63,543 nt of DNA from contig NCHB01000008.1 in the NCBI GenBank assembly GCA_002281755.1, forward strand, positions 1 through 63,543. Direction: 5' to 3'. Positions 7,671 through 15,847 of the stretch are shown here, in pieces. Made by a program: the position numbers and the translations under genes. Source of the stretch: Sulfurovum sp. 16-42-52 (GTDB taxonomy: Bacteria; Campylobacterota; Campylobacteria; Campylobacterales; Sulfurovaceae). How positions within the stretch are numbered: the stretch's first letter is position 1; each line of letters opens with the position of its first letter. Below the pieces are notes generated by a model, which was given only the letters and a program-made list of their open reading frames with translations, made no database searches and was not told the DNA's origin.

Positions 7671-8283
7671 GGCTCTCTACAATGGCACGGATTTTTTCAT
7701 ACAAAAACAAAATTGCTTCTTTTTTGGCGTAAAAGCTGTTTTTATTGGCAATGAGATGTGCTGAGGAGTCCATGATATTCTCAGCCACTTTCAAACCGTT
7801 TTCACGCATGGTAGAGCCAGTCTCAACGATGTCCACGATGGCATCAGCCAAGCCCACAAGCGGAGCAAGCTCAATAGAGCCGTAAAGTTTTACCACCTCC
7901 ACACCTACCGCTTTTTGGGCAAAATAGTTTTTGGTGATATTGACCATTTTCGTCGCTACTTTGATGTTTGGGCGTGTCCAGTCGAGTTCATCTTCATTTT
8001 TGATACCGATAGCGACTTTGCATTTACCCAGCTGCATATCAAGAAGTTGGATGATATCAAGTTCTTTTTCGGTAATCACATCTAGCCCCACCACACCCAA
8101 ATCGGCTGCGCCATGTTCAACATAAGTTGGAACATCCTGATTACGCACATTGAGAAAGCGAAAACCGCCTTTGTCCAGTATCAGCTCTCTGCCTTCAAAC
8201 TTGAATTCTCCGCCAAAGATTTCGGCAAAAATATCCAGTGTCTCTTCTGCTATTCTTCCTTTTGGAAGTGCTATGGTTAACAT
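7663..8283 (-). CDS. hisG: ATP phosphoribosyltransferase, short form
   Basis: 206 aa. Catalyses the first step of histidine synthesis, joining PRPP and ATP. LTIALPKGRIAEET opens the protein, and the PRPP loop near the end reads DIVETGSTMRENGL. The length matches the short-form enzyme that lacks the C-terminal regulatory domain and works as a complex with HisZ; no hisZ is in this window. It overlaps coaX by 7 bases upstream and the methyltransferase gene by 8 bases downstream, so it is part of a tightly packed minus-strand operon. Confidence 0.93.
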   Translation of the reverse strand: MLTIALPKGRIAEETLDIFAEIFGGEFKFEGRELILDKGGFRFLNVRNQDVPTYVEHGAADLGVVGLDVITEKELDIIQLLDMQLGKCKVAIGIKNEDELDWTRPNIKVATKMVNITKNYFAQKAVGVEVVKLYGSIELAPLVGLADAIVDIVETGSTMRENGLKVAENIMDSSAHLIANKNSFYAKKEAILFLYEKIRAIVESRG

Positions 8284-8912
8284 ATCTCTATTTCCTTCAT
8301 CACTTTTTGCATCCCCTGAAATACCAAGGTTTCATCATACACGGCATCTTGAAAAAAATGGGACAGAAGTTTTCCGTCACCACCGCTGATATAAAGTTTT
8401 TGTCCCTTGCGATGCCTATCGATAAGTGTTTTTATGGGCGCGATTATACCATAGCTTATCCCATCTTTGGTTGTCGTGGGCAGGTGCTCTAAAGAGACAT
8501 TTGCATTAAACTCTGTTACCAGTGCCGGAGAGATTTGCGCATAGGCTTGAAGCATCGCACCTACCCCCGGTACGATAAACCCACCTCTATACTGCCCATT
8601 TTGCATCACATCCACCGTAATCGCTGAACCTGCATCCACAAAAATACCCTCTTCATGACTCAGACACAACGCTTTTCTGTCCACTCCCATGGTCTCATAT
8701 GCACCGTTTAGCTGTATCGCTTTGGAGATATTTTTCCATAACGCTATAGACTCTATGGTGTGATTTAACGCGTGTTTGACACAAATATAATAAAGTTTCC
8801 TATGACTATATTTCTCTATCGCCTCTTCATAAGAGAGATGTTCAACAAAAGTACCGTTATAGATATGAAAATGTGTATTGCCAATATCGGCAAGCAAGTG
8901 TTTAGGCTTCAT
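8277..8912 (-). CDS. coaX: Type III pantothenate kinase
   Basis: 211 aa, shorter than the roughly 250 aa typical of CoaX but like Campylobacterota forms. It phosphorylates pantothenate in the first committed step of coenzyme A synthesis. The phosphate-binding start LLADIGNTHFHIYNG, the GVDRKALC segment and the DAGSAITVD loop with the catalytic Asp are all visible. Overlaps with the genes on both sides (8902-8912 and 8277-8283) indicate translational coupling in one operon. Confidence 0.92.
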   Translation of the reverse strand: MKPKHLLADIGNTHFHIYNGTFVEHLSYEEAIEKYSHRKLYYICVKHALNHTIESIALWKNISKAIQLNGAYETMGVDRKALCLSHEEGIFVDAGSAITVDVMQNGQYRGGFIVPGVGAMLQAYAQISPALVTEFNANVSLEHLPTTTKDGISYGIIAPIKTLIDRHRKGQKLYISGGDGKLLSHFFQDAVYDETLVFQGMQKVMKEIEIC

Positions 8913-9231
8913 GCCATACTTTCCAACCCTGATCTTGCAGCAGTTTTTTGGCGTGTGAACACAAAGGAGCTTTGATGATGATATATTTTTTGGTTACCTT
9001 GGTATCGATGTAAGCTTCCACTTTTTCATGCAGCATCATGAGTTCAGCGGCTTCTTTTTGAAGTACCCTGCTTTTTTTCTCCACCGCTATCACTAAAGCA
9101 TAATAGCTTTTAAGATCCACTCCCACATAAAGCGATACTTTTTTACGCGAACCCAGCTCTTTTGGCGCTATCTCTCGTAAAGATTTGAACACAATGGTAT
9201 GTGCTGCAAGCGTCTCAACCACAGACTTCAT
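8902..9231 (-). CDS. Conserved small protein of unknown function
   Basis: 109 aa, lying between xerH and coaX and overlapping both. No domain was recognised. It begins with a helix, then two strands (KVSLYVGVDLKSYYALVIAV), a basic helix rich in Lys and Glu, and a C-terminal IIIKAPLCSHAKKLL segment, so it is a small soluble alpha/beta protein. Overlapping starts and stops, a normal composition and the absence of a better frame support it as a real gene. No function can be assigned. Confidence 0.65.
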   Translation of the reverse strand: MKSVVETLAAHTIVFKSLREIAPKELGSRKKVSLYVGVDLKSYYALVIAVEKKSRVLQKEAAELMMLHEKVEAYIDTKVTKKYIIIKAPLCSHAKKLLQDQGWKVWHEA

Positions 9232-10052
9232 GATACGCCTCTGAGTGGGTGGTAGGTATGCATTGTATCGGCTAGATTTTGCTTTTGAATGTGGGTATAA
9301 ATCTGTGTCGTCTCTAGTGAACTGTGCCCGAGCAACTCCTGAACGACCCGCAAATCTGCACCGCCTATAATCAAAGAAGAGGCAAAAGAGTGTCTTAACA
9401 CATGCGGTGAGACACCCAAATATTTTATCACAATCTTATAGGCTGAAATACGGCTCAGTACTTCACCTTTATAGTTGAGCCAGAGTGAACGGCTTGACAT
9501 ACCCTGTGCATGCAGATACCCTTCAAGCGCTTCAAGCGCAATAGGTGCAAGCGGTACCACACGCTCTTTTTCTCCTTTGGCAAAACGAATCTTCAGCCAC
9601 CCATCCACAATGTCTCTTCGCTCTACACTCAAGGCTTCAGAGATGCGACACCCGCTTGCATACAAAAAAAGTATCAACGCATAATCCCGCAATCCCATGA
9701 TCTTACTTCGGTCAATCTGATTGAGACGGTACAGTATTTCAGCACTGTCCATGTATTTGGGTAAATTGCGGGGGACTTTTGCCATAGGGATTTTGATTTT
9801 GCCGTGGGCAAACTCTTTTTTGTGGCAAAAATGAAAAAACGCATTGATAGCAGAGAGTTTTCGGTTGAGTGTTCGTTTGTTCTCAAAGGTCGCTAAAAAA
9901 GAGAGTACATCGGTGGTGTCTAAAGCAGTCAGTACTTTTTGGGTATGCGTTTCAAGCTGCACAAGGTCGCTAAGATACGAAGAGACCGTATGTGCATCCA
10001 GTGCTTTGGTTACACTGAGGTACTCTTCAAACGCAAGAAGCAGACTACTCAT
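9228..10052 (-). CDS. xerH: Tyrosine recombinase of the XerH type
   Basis: 274 aa. The N-terminal SAM-like DNA-binding domain (about residues 1-85) is followed by the catalytic domain with Arg in ASGCRISEAL, the H-x-x-R pair in HVLRHSFASSL, His in LLGHSSLETT and the nucleophile Tyr in QIYTHI. Campylobacterota usually carry one such recombinase, which resolves chromosome dimers at difH with FtsK. I did not identify a dif site in the window. It overlaps the BamB-like gene upstream by 8 bases and the unknown 109-aa gene downstream by 4 bases. The alternative is a non-Xer integrase, but the core-gene context argues for Xer. Confidence 0.85.
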   Translation of the reverse strand: MSSLLLAFEEYLSVTKALDAHTVSSYLSDLVQLETHTQKVLTALDTTDVLSFLATFENKRTLNRKLSAINAFFHFCHKKEFAHGKIKIPMAKVPRNLPKYMDSAEILYRLNQIDRSKIMGLRDYALILFLYASGCRISEALSVERRDIVDGWLKIRFAKGEKERVVPLAPIALEALEGYLHAQGMSSRSLWLNYKGEVLSRISAYKIVIKYLGVSPHVLRHSFASSLIIGGADLRVVQELLGHSSLETTQIYTHIQKQNLADTMHTYHPLRGVS

Positions 10053-11064
10053 AGCCTAGTTTAGACAACTCGATAACATCACCATCTTTGTAGAGTTTTG
10101 TGCCTGAAATAAATGCAGGCTCTTCAACCTCTCCGACATCATAAATCTTAGATTTACTGAGTGCGCTGTTAAGCACGATGAGTGAACCTTGCTGTTCAAG
10201 CGCATATACCCTGCCGTTAAACGCTGTAGCAGCAGAATAGTGTGCAAACTTGAATTTCTGTGTAGCCAATGGTTTAAGATGACTATCCAAAGCAAACACT
10301 TCGCCCTCTTTGGTAAAGAGATAAATTCTGTCGTTATCGACTGTTACTTCAGAGATATTTGCACTGTACTCTTGTCTGCCTGCATCCCCTAAGGTAATGA
10401 GTCTTTTGGAAGTTGCGGCTATCATAGTGTTGCCCATTCGGGACAGATAAATCACGTTATTAAAGACAGGCTCATTACTGATATAGACGACTTTTGCATT
10501 TTGCGTATCGGCGGTATCAACTATGATGAGTTTACCGTCAAGCATCGGCATCACGATAAGATTGTCTATAAATATTGGACTGGCTGCTCTGGTGTCGATG
10601 GCAAACGTTTTTTCAGAACGGCTCTCCATCACTTTTGATTTGTCTGCCATTTTATAGATACCAAAACTGTTGTTATCAAGGATATACGCTATAACGCCTC
10701 CTTGGATACTTGCAGAGACGACAGGTATGCGTGCAGACAATAAGGCCTCCTGCACCGTTTGTTTGGTTTTTTTATCGATGATTTTGAGCACACCTTCTGC
10801 GTTGGCTGCTAAGACATAGGTCTCATTTTCATTGATAAATCTAAAACCTTCACCCAAGGCAAGATTGCTGATACCGCCTCTGTCGATATAACGGCTGCCT
10901 TCGAGCGTCCCCCCGTCACGGCTGATATCTACCATCTTTCCGCCATACGAAGCAGTAGCACTGGAGGCTGAGAATGTATTTTCCGGCTCAAAGTACTGTT
11001 TACTCGTACATCCGGAAAATACAAGAGCAAGTGTTACAAATACGATACCCATTAAACCCTTCAT
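10045..11064 (-). CDS. BamB-like beta-propeller lipoprotein
   Basis: 339 aa. Lipoprotein signal with lipobox VFSGC (cleavage about residue 18). The rest consists of PQQ-like propeller blades: repeated strands such as GVLKIIDKKTKQTV, GKLIIVDTADTQ, GEVFALDSHL and GSLIVLNSAL, each ending in a short 'x-h-h-D' turn. This is the architecture of BamB, the outer-membrane assembly accessory lipoprotein. The gene directly upstream encodes a protein laid out like YfgM, which lies beside bamB in E. coli too, supporting the call. The sequence is too diverged for a gene symbol. Confidence 0.65.
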   Translation of the reverse strand: MKGLMGIVFVTLALVFSGCTSKQYFEPENTFSASSATASYGGKMVDISRDGGTLEGSRYIDRGGISNLALGEGFRFINENETYVLAANAEGVLKIIDKKTKQTVQEALLSARIPVVSASIQGGVIAYILDNNSFGIYKMADKSKVMESRSEKTFAIDTRAASPIFIDNLIVMPMLDGKLIIVDTADTQNAKVVYISNEPVFNNVIYLSRMGNTMIAATSKRLITLGDAGRQEYSANISEVTVDNDRIYLFTKEGEVFALDSHLKPLATQKFKFAHYSAATAFNGRVYALEQQGSLIVLNSALSKSKIYDVGEVEEPAFISGTKLYKDGDVIELSKLGYE

Positions 11065-11660
11065 TAGTCTGCCTTTATCATGGAGTGTTTTAAAAATCCT
11101 GAAACAACCGCAAGCGGTGAACGCTCATCGATCAGATCAAGTTTTGCTTTTGCTTGTTTCACATCACCTGCACCGATTGCCAAATAGGCTTCTACAAAAA
11201 GCGCGAGTTCATGGTACAGTTTGGAATCGACCGGTTTTTTAGCCAGTATCCCTGCTGTGTAGCTGCTTGCATCTGCAATGATGGTATTGGTACTCGAACT
11301 GAGCGCTTCCAAGGCTTTTGCATCTTGTTTTGCCGCACCTTGAGCGTAGCTGTAGAGTTCAAATAGTCCAAGATTGTTTGCTTTGAGTGTCTCTAGTGCT
11401 TTGGTGTCACCACTGTTTTTTTGTAGTAGCAGAAATGCTTCATTTGCCTTGACAAGCTTGGCTTCATGCATCGCATCCATCGTTCCGCGAACACCAAAAA
11501 ACAAAACAATGCCTGCAACGACTGCCCATAATTTCGACTTGTGTTTTGCATAGAGTGACTCAAGCTTAAAAGCACTCTCAAGTACTTTTTCATCTCCACT
11601 CAACTCTGTTTTTACAAACTTTACCTCATCCTTAATGCCCACTTGGTTCTCCTGCAACAT
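11064..11660 (-). CDS. YfgM-like single-pass membrane protein
   Basis: 198 aa when read from ATG 11660, chosen because a TATAAT box lies just upstream at 11678-11673. A cytoplasmic N-terminus (about 45 residues, rich in Glu/Lys) is followed by one transmembrane helix, LWAVVAGIVLFFGVRG, and a periplasmic helical region with TPR-like pairs (AFLLLQKNSGDTKALETL; LYHELALFVEAYLAIGAGD). This is the layout of YfgM, a periplasmic chaperone adapter linked to the SecYEG/BamB system, and the gene next to it is BamB-like (1-base overlap). Function is inferred from layout and neighbourhood. Confidence 0.6.
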   Translation of the reverse strand: MLQENQVGIKDEVKFVKTELSGDEKVLESAFKLESLYAKHKSKLWAVVAGIVLFFGVRGTMDAMHEAKLVKANEAFLLLQKNSGDTKALETLKANNLGLFELYSYAQGAAKQDAKALEALSSSTNTIIADASSYTAGILAKKPVDSKLYHELALFVEAYLAIGAGDVKQAKAKLDLIDERSPLAVVSGFLKHSMIKAD

Positions 11661-11672
11661 TTTAATGCTACT

Positions 11673-11678
11673 ATTATA
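11673..11678 (-). promoter_or_regulatory. -10 box of the YfgM/BamB-like operon
   Basis: The minus strand reads GGTATAATAG, 12 bases before ATG 11660, inside the gap-free junction with mutS2. The leader would be only about 5 bases, too short for a Shine-Dalgarno site. Confidence 0.5.
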
Positions 11679-11700
11679 CCCTTTGGAGTTAAAAGAGGGG

Positions 11701-13923
11701 TTAGAGTTCCACAACCGTTATCCCTAAGTTTCCGGGCATTTTATAAAATTTTGCTATTTTGGGATGCTTTTTAAGATACTCAGCTACCAGTTTGGACAAT
11801 ACCCCTCCACCGGTTCCATGGATAATCTGTACCTCATGCAAGCCGTTGACTAGCGCATCTGAAAGAAATTTATCGATTGTATCGAGGGCTTCATCGGCAT
11901 ACATGCCAAGCAGTTTGACCGACACGGCAGCCCCTGTTTTCTCTACTGTCACCTTACTTTCTTTGGGTTTGCTTTGGGTGCTTTGCAACGGCACATCCCC
12001 GCTTCTTTTGAGCTGCGACAGAGGGACTCTCATCTTTAAACCATCCACCGTGATGGTTGCATCACTACCGTGCAGGGTGAGAAGTTCAGCTTTATGGGAA
12101 CGGTATTTGACCTTATCGCCTTCTTTGAGCGGTATGGGTTCTGAGGGTTTGACCTCTTTTTGTTTTAAGGCTTTGTGCTGATGTGCAACATTGAGCAAAC
12201 GTCTTCCCTCGGTGGATTCTTGGACTTTGAGTGCTTCTCTTGCTTTTTTAGTTGCCGCATTGTAACGGTTTTCAAGTGTCGCCAGTGCTTTCCTGTGGCT
12301 CTCTTGTAGTCTGAACTCCTCTGCTTTGAGCTTCTCTTTGCTGCGTTCAACCGAATGCAGTTCTTCATCGACCTTTGCTATCTTGAGGCGTAACTCACGC
12401 TCCAGTGAAGTTGATTTTTCGATGAGCTCATTGAGATTTTCCTTATCCTCACCGTAAACCTCTTTTGCCTTGGCAACGATAGAAACAGGAATCCCATAAC
12501 GCTGTGCCGTCTCAAAAGCATAACTCTTACCGATACTGCCCTGTAAAAACGTATAGGTAGGCACACGTCGTTCTTCATCATACAGTGCAGCAATAAGCTC
12601 CACCTCCTCATCAGCTGCCATGAGTGCAGCCAGACGCTTATGGTGTGTGGTCACGACAAATGAGATACCTTTGTACGCCAAGGCATCAAGCATGACCCTA
12701 AACAATGAAGCCGCTTCATCCGAGTCTGTCCCCAGTTCTATCTCATCGACTCCCACAATAGCGTCTTCTTTACTAAAAAGCGTTGCAAACTCCTGCATCC
12801 GTCCTGCAAAGGTAGAGATGTCATTTTTAACCGATTGCGGGTCATCGATGACGGCTTCTATATGCCTGTAGTGTCCCACCTCGGTTTTGGCTGCATCACA
12901 GCGGAAGGGAAGCAGGTATTTACTCAGATACACCGCGCTCAACATTGACTTGAGCAACATCGTTTTTCCCCCTGCATTCACACCCGTTACCAACATGATG
13001 CGTTTTGAAAAGTTGATGCTGATAGGTACAGGATTTTCTATGGCAGGGTGTGCAAAATCGTGCAGTTTTATGCCTTTTTTCTTGGAAGGCAGTACAAACT
13101 CATACTCTCTTGCTCTTGCAAAACTCACACGTGCCTGATAGTGATCAAACCGGTCATACTCTTTGTTGATAAACGCCAAAAAACGCTCCCATGCAAAAAA
13201 CACAGCAGAAAACCGTTTGCAATACTTGTAGATGATCTCTTCTTTATGTGAAAGCAACGCGGATTCTTTTTCTTTCAGATGGGTGATACTTTGGGGGATG
13301 ATATAAAAAAATCCTGCTGTACTGCGTGCCACGACGCTTGCTTTGATGGCATGATTGAAGCCGCCGCGTACCAGTAAAGTCTCTTCTCCGCCATTAAAAT
13401 GCACCTGCGTATCGACCAGATAAGGTTGGAGTTTTGAAGAATGCGCCAATTTATAAAGTGTCTCTTTGATCTCACTTTTATTCTGTTTGATGGCACGCTC
13501 AAGGCTGTAGAGTTCAGGGTCACGCTCGGCATTGAGCTCACCTTCATGGGTAAAATACGCCATCACTTCGCGTATCTCGTCAGGTATCTCTATGGCGTGT
13601 ATCCAAGCATGAAGCGGTTCGGGGAAATGCTGTGAATGTAAGGTGTTGAAGTAGGAAATCATCTTGACAAATGCATAAATCTCCTCTAAACTCAACACTG
13701 CCTGCAGATGAATGCGTGCAAGCTCCTTGTCTAATACCGGAACATTGGGGGGAGGAGGAAACTGTACTGAAGAGAGTGCCTGTATGTAGCGGTAATGTTG
13801 GTTGATATCGCCTTGCATGGCGACTGACTTATCCCTTGCAAGGAAGTGTTTAAACTGTCCGATATAGCCATCTAAATCCAATTTTTGGACGATGGATGTC
13901 TCGCTCTTCTCTTGGGAGCGCAT
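11701..13923 (-). CDS. mutS2: MutS2 family ATPase/nuclease
   Basis: 740 aa. Walker A reads VTGVNAGGKTMLLKSM and Walker B reads VGVDEIELGTDSDEA, followed by a long coiled-coil clamp region rich in Lys/Glu (about residues 470-570) and a C-terminal Smr domain containing LHEVQIIHGTGGGVLSKLV. The mismatch-recognition domain of MutS is absent, as in all MutS2. In Helicobacter, MutS2 suppresses recombination and helps repair oxidised DNA; in other bacteria it rescues collided ribosomes. It lies 3 bases after murC, the neighbour also seen in Campylobacter, so the two are co-transcribed. Confidence 0.92.
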   Translation of the reverse strand: MRSQEKSETSIVQKLDLDGYIGQFKHFLARDKSVAMQGDINQHYRYIQALSSVQFPPPPNVPVLDKELARIHLQAVLSLEEIYAFVKMISYFNTLHSQHFPEPLHAWIHAIEIPDEIREVMAYFTHEGELNAERDPELYSLERAIKQNKSEIKETLYKLAHSSKLQPYLVDTQVHFNGGEETLLVRGGFNHAIKASVVARSTAGFFYIIPQSITHLKEKESALLSHKEEIIYKYCKRFSAVFFAWERFLAFINKEYDRFDHYQARVSFARAREYEFVLPSKKKGIKLHDFAHPAIENPVPISINFSKRIMLVTGVNAGGKTMLLKSMLSAVYLSKYLLPFRCDAAKTEVGHYRHIEAVIDDPQSVKNDISTFAGRMQEFATLFSKEDAIVGVDEIELGTDSDEAASLFRVMLDALAYKGISFVVTTHHKRLAALMAADEEVELIAALYDEERRVPTYTFLQGSIGKSYAFETAQRYGIPVSIVAKAKEVYGEDKENLNELIEKSTSLERELRLKIAKVDEELHSVERSKEKLKAEEFRLQESHRKALATLENRYNAATKKAREALKVQESTEGRRLLNVAHQHKALKQKEVKPSEPIPLKEGDKVKYRSHKAELLTLHGSDATITVDGLKMRVPLSQLKRSGDVPLQSTQSKPKESKVTVEKTGAAVSVKLLGMYADEALDTIDKFLSDALVNGLHEVQIIHGTGGGVLSKLVAEYLKKHPKIAKFYKMPGNLGITVVEL

Positions 13924-13926
13924 CGC

Positions 13927-15249
13927 CTAGTGTTCTCCGCGTATCTGATAGGTGATGTCACCCGCACCAAAGGCGACAATGAGTCCATCGCCATACTCTT
14001 GCATCACGTGTCCTTCCTTGAGTATCTTTACCACCCCGTCTTTTTTTGTCACGGCATCTGCCATATGGAGTTTGTACCTGCTAAATGCCCCTTTGAGGTC
14101 GATATCCACTTCCAGTTCACCCGCTGACCAGATCGGTAAAATCACTAACTCATCTACACCCTCAAAACACTCTACAAAACCATGAAGGTTATCGAGGGTT
14201 CGGCTGTACTTATGGGGTTGCCAGATGACATGAAGTGTGCTAAAACCGCGTAATTGTTTATAGACTTGCAGCGAGGCAATGGTGGCTCTTATCTCTGTGG
14301 GATGATGTCCGTAATCATCGATCACCACACAGGATTCTTTATCTTGGATGATGTCAAAACGTTTTTTGATACCTTTATAGTGAAGCAGATTAGCGCGTAT
14401 GGCTTCCAAAGGTTCACCCAACTCCACTGCAGCCAAAATAGCCAACGCAGCATCCAGCGCGATATGATTTCCTAAACCAAGCACTTCAAAGAGACCCAAA
14501 TCCAAAAGCTCAAACTGCGTGTGCGGTTTTCCGTCTACGAGAGTAAAATGTATATTTTTGATATCTTTAGAGGGGTAAAGCTTGACACTCTCCATCTCCA
14601 AAGCGCCCAAAAAGGTATCTTCTGCATTGATGATGCGTATTTTCGCCAAAGACAAAAAGTTTTTATAGGCGTTGTAAAACCGTTCTTCATCATAGCCATA
14701 GTACTCCATATGTTCAGGCTCTACATTGGTGACGATGGCAAGATAGGGGTTGGAGTTCAAAAAACTTTCATCACTCTCATCGGCTTCAAAGACGACTTTG
14801 TTGTTTGCATAACTGCGTACATTAGAGCCAAACTCTTTGGAGATTGCCCCTATGAGTGCGTTGGATGAAGGTACAATCGAAGCTAGCATCGCTGAAGTGG
14901 TACTCTTTCCGTGTGCACCCCCCACGGCATAGACTTCTTTTTCACCCAAAATGCTTTTTAGTGCTTCTTTGCGTGAAAGGAGTTCGATGCCCAAGGCTTT
15001 TGCTCTTTGGTACTCTGGATTGGTAGGACGCACTGCAGCGGAGTAAATCACCCTATCCACTCCCTCTACCGCATCTTCATGGTGCGGGATGGTGATCTTG
15101 GCATCAAAATTGGTTGCCAAATCATTGGTGATTTCACTTTGTTTGATGTCTGAACCGGAGATTTTATGTCCGTCATTGGCTAAAAACTTTGCTAAAGCAG
15201 AAAGCCCGATGCCACCAATGCCAATGAAGTGTATTTTGAGTTTTTTCAT
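13927..15249 (-). CDS. murC: UDP-N-acetylmuramate--L-alanine ligase
   Basis: 440 aa from ATG 15249; an in-frame ATG at 15264 adds five residues, but the shorter start has GAGAG upstream and begins directly with the conserved KIHFIGIGGIG. It adds L-Ala to UDP-MurNAc in peptidoglycan precursor synthesis in the cytoplasm. The ATP loop GGAHGKSTTSAM (about residue 110), VFEADESDESFL, and the C-terminal VIWQPHKYSRT are Mur-ligase landmarks. Downstream mutS2 follows after 3 bases, and an unknown gene upstream ends at the start codon region. Confidence 0.95.
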   Translation of the reverse strand: MKKLKIHFIGIGGIGLSALAKFLANDGHKISGSDIKQSEITNDLATNFDAKITIPHHEDAVEGVDRVIYSAAVRPTNPEYQRAKALGIELLSRKEALKSILGEKEVYAVGGAHGKSTTSAMLASIVPSSNALIGAISKEFGSNVRSYANNKVVFEADESDESFLNSNPYLAIVTNVEPEHMEYYGYDEERFYNAYKNFLSLAKIRIINAEDTFLGALEMESVKLYPSKDIKNIHFTLVDGKPHTQFELLDLGLFEVLGLGNHIALDAALAILAAVELGEPLEAIRANLLHYKGIKKRFDIIQDKESCVVIDDYGHHPTEIRATIASLQVYKQLRGFSTLHVIWQPHKYSRTLDNLHGFVECFEGVDELVILPIWSAGELEVDIDLKGAFSRYKLHMADAVTKKDGVVKILKEGHVMQEYGDGLIVAFGAGDITYQIRGEH

Positions 15250-15250
15250 C

Positions 15251-15847
15251 TTATTTGCTCTCATCTAAACTGCGTAACTCTTTGTGCGCCTCTTCAACCT
15301 GCTTTGCATACTTTTGCAGTAAAACTTCAGTCGGTTCTGTAAAAGTTTGGATAAAAAATGCGAGCGGATCATGCGCGTCCACCTCTTCCACATCCACAAG
15401 ATTTTCGATAAAATCTTCAAAATCATGCCCTGCCATCACGGCTACAGCATGCACCATCATCGCGTCTTTCAATCCCTTATGTTCCATCGTGTAGTATAGG
15501 ACAAGAAAAATTTCTTTGGCACCTTTTTTGTCGTTTTCACTGTAGCGCTGTATACCATGCTCATAGATGGCTCTTGCCGTTGCTCTGTCTTCATCATCAT
15601 TCATATCAAACAAGACTGATGTGGTCAGTTTTTCTGCCAGCCTGTCAAAAGCGGTATTGACGATAAAGGTAAAAATCTCATTGATCTCCTCTTCCGGTGC
15701 TTCGATGATGAGCTGCGCATCTAAGAGTTGATAGCCTTTGGCAATACTCTCTTGTTCTTTGCATTCACGCTCCAGCCTTGCGATATTGGCTAAAAATTCG
15801 GGGTCTTTTTTGAGTTCTTCAACATGGATTTCAGGGTCTATTTTCAT
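15251..15847 (-). CDS. Conserved helical protein of unknown function
   Basis: 198 aa, acidic, predicted almost entirely helical, without signal peptide or membrane segment. No domain recognised. It sits between dapC (4-base overlap) and murC (overlap or abutment), so it is translated within a peptidoglycan-precursor operon. Glu/Asp-rich surfaces (EAPEEEINEIF, NDDEDRATARAIYEHG) and a C-terminal coiled-coil-like KQVEEAHKELRSLDE suggest a protein-protein role. Real coding is supported by tight packing and composition; the function is unknown. Confidence 0.7.
   Translation of the reverse strand: MKIDPEIHVEELKKDPEFLANIARLERECKEQESIAKGYQLLDAQLIIEAPEEEINEIFTFIVNTAFDRLAEKLTTSVLFDMNDDEDRATARAIYEHGIQRYSENDKKGAKEIFLVLYYTMEHKGLKDAMMVHAVAVMAGHDFEDFIENLVDVEEVDAHDPLAFFIQTFTEPTEVLLQKYAKQVEEAHKELRSLDESK

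Noticed and set aside
8443-8448. TATAAT on the minus strand inside coaX as a hisG promoter
   Set aside because: It lies 160 bases within coding sequence, hisG overlaps coaX, and the match is easily explained by codons.
9228-10052. Tyrosine recombinase as a phage or integron integrase
   Set aside because: It overlaps housekeeping genes on both sides, has the length of Xer proteins, and no prophage or cassette genes are nearby.
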